NCBI GenBank assembly: GCA_035496255.1
Contig: DATJEU010000088.1
Location: forward strand, 1 to 64,000
DNA: 64,000 bases
DNA from: Gp6-AA40 sp035496255
Lineage (GTDB): Bacteria; Acidobacteriota; Vicinamibacteria; Vicinamibacterales; UBA2999
Reading direction: 5' to 3'
Part shown: one piece after another, positions 63,112 to 64,000 of the stretch
Layout: the number at the start of each line of letters is the position of its first letter
Position numbering within the stretch: position 1 is the first letter of the stretch
Program-made: the position numbers and the translations under genes
Notes under the pieces: model-generated
What the model was told of the DNA's origin: nothing
Seen by the model: the letters and a program-made list of their open reading frames with translations, nothing else
Databases searched by the model: none

Positions 63112-64000
63112 GATCGACGATCAATCCACGATTGAAGCACGGGTTCATAGCCGGGGACCTTCAGGCCAGCGCCATCGCGAATCGGACCGGTTCCGTCCGC
63201 ACCCAGAGCCGGCTCGCGTCGCGTGCAGTTGCTCTGGGCATGCTGTTGTCCGCAATGCTGTTCGCAGCGTGCAGCCGCGATGAGGCGAAGACCGCCGACG
63301 TGCCGGCGGCCGCGCCGTCAGTACAAATCGGAGCCGAGAACGTGGTGACAGTGAAGCACGACACCATCGTCGTCGGTCCGATCATCACCGGCGAGCTGAA
63401 GGCGGCTCGCGACGCGACCATTCGCGCGGAGATTGGCGGCTCGGTTACGCAGGTGGCAGTTGAAGAGGGGCAGCCGGTCAAGGCGGGAGCGCTGCTCGGC
63501 CGGATCGAAGCCCAGACGCTCGAAGATGCGCGTACGTCGGCGGCGTCGGCGGTTCGTTCCGCCGAGAACCAGCTGGCGGTGGCCCAACGCGAGCAGCAGC
63601 GCGCCGAGCAGTTGGTGAGCGCTGGAGCGCTTGCGGCGCGCGACCTCGACAATGCGAAGAACGCCGTCACCGGCGCCGACGCGCAGCTCGCAGACGCGAA
63701 GGCGCGGCTGGTGAACGCCAACAAGCAACTGAGTGACGCGGTCATCCTGAGCCCGATTTCGGGTGTGGTCGCAAGGCGGTCCGTGAATCGTGGCGACGTC
63801 GTGAGTGTGGGCAGCGAGCTCTTCGTCGTCATCGATCCGTCGTCGATGCGGCTGGAGGCGTCCGTTCCGTCTGAGAGTCTGTCGGACCTGAGAGTGGGCG
63901 CGACCGTTGACTTTGCGGTGCGCGGCTATGAGCAGCGATTCGAGGGTCACATCGAGCGCATCGCGCCGCAGGCCGATCCGGCCACGCGGCAGGTGCCGAT
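63108..64000 (+). CDS. RND efflux periplasmic adaptor (MFP), truncated by window edge
   Basis: The visible 297 residues form a membrane-fusion protein of an RND efflux pump. A probable lipobox LFAAC (Cys55) follows a long N-terminal leader, then a barrel-sandwich pattern (ITGELKAARDATIRAEIGGSVTQV...GQPVKAGALLGRIEA), an alpha-helical hairpin (LAVAQREQQRAEQLVSAGALAARDLDNAKNAV), and the returning lipoyl segment ILSPISGVVARRSVNRGDVVSVG. The C-terminus lies beyond the right edge, where an RND pump gene is expected. The start ATG 63108 is chosen for its overlap with TolC (ATGA). Confidence 0.9.
   Translation, partial: MRSTINPRLKHGFIAGDLQASAIANRTGSVRTQSRLASRAVALGMLLSAMLFAACSRDEAKTADVPAAAPSVQIGAENVVTVKHDTIVVGPIITGELKAARDATIRAEIGGSVTQVAVEEGQPVKAGALLGRIEAQTLEDARTSAASAVRSAENQLAVAQREQQRAEQLVSAGALAARDLDNAKNAVTGADAQLADAKARLVNANKQLSDAVILSPISGVVARRSVNRGDVVSVGSELFVVIDPSSMRLEASVPSESLSDLRVGATVDFAVRGYEQRFEGHIERIAPQADPATRQVP

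Overview
The window is about 65% G+C, densely packed, and looks like chromosomal DNA of an Acidobacteriota, probably the Vicinamibacteria side of the phylum. The support is the mix of families: two proteins of the acidobacterial VWFA-related type (TIGR03436), one with a TIGR03435 domain, three TonB-dependent receptors with N-terminal carboxypeptidase-regulatory-like domains, and several small secreted proteins of acidobacterial style. I saw no rRNA, tRNA, CRISPR array, prophage, transposase or integrase. The species cannot be named from the sequence alone.

Layout. 1-5.8 kb: truncated glyA, an RlmI-like rRNA methyltransferase, a DUF3052 protein, an SDR, an FRG-domain protein and a YcbB-type L,D-transpeptidase. 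6-15 kb: an ECF sigma/anti-sigma pair divergent from a small membrane protein, CyaY with a VWA protein, a TonB receptor, secreted proteins including a DsbA-like lipoprotein, a quinone oxidoreductase and an amidohydrolase. 15-23 kb: an Oar-like receptor, ppk1, and an aconitase-family enzyme with its swivel domain at the N-terminus. 23-30 kb: a DUF2306/TIGR03435 fusion, a NarL-type two-component system and a VWA/TPR protein. 30-37 kb: a GH5-like hydrolase, a split chromate transporter, a zinc/manganese uptake cluster (outer membrane protein, binding protein, permease, no ATPase), an RluA-type enzyme and msrA. 37-44 kb: MATE exporter, a DUF4097-like protein, a sulfurtransferase, htpX and a MocR regulator. 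44-52 kb: a secreted protein coupled to a third receptor, a TIGR00300 (archaeal ornithine cyclodeaminase-like) enzyme, an OmpR-type two-component system and a desaturase. 52-64 kb: cell-wall enzymes (M23, YkuD), a YkgJ cysteine-cluster protein, hemerythrin, exonuclease III, an MBL hydrolase, an M14 peptidase coupled to a sirtuin, and a MarR-TolC-RND adaptor efflux operon cut by the window end.

Two layers of signal lie outside the genes. First, sigmaE-like promoters (AAC, 17-18 nt, GTCTRA) sit as mirror images between the ECF sigma gene and its divergent neighbour, and again upstream of two TonB-receptor units, suggesting an ECF regulon for envelope and uptake functions. Second, many intergenic gaps hold short degenerate tandem repeats with 7-8 nt periodicity, often as inverted arms able to fold into hairpins. 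They fall into several recurring families. Some run into reading frames: one heptamer array encodes what looks like a signal peptide, one octamer array encodes the start of an SDR, and one element supplies a stop codon. This repeat system is the most unusual feature of the window.
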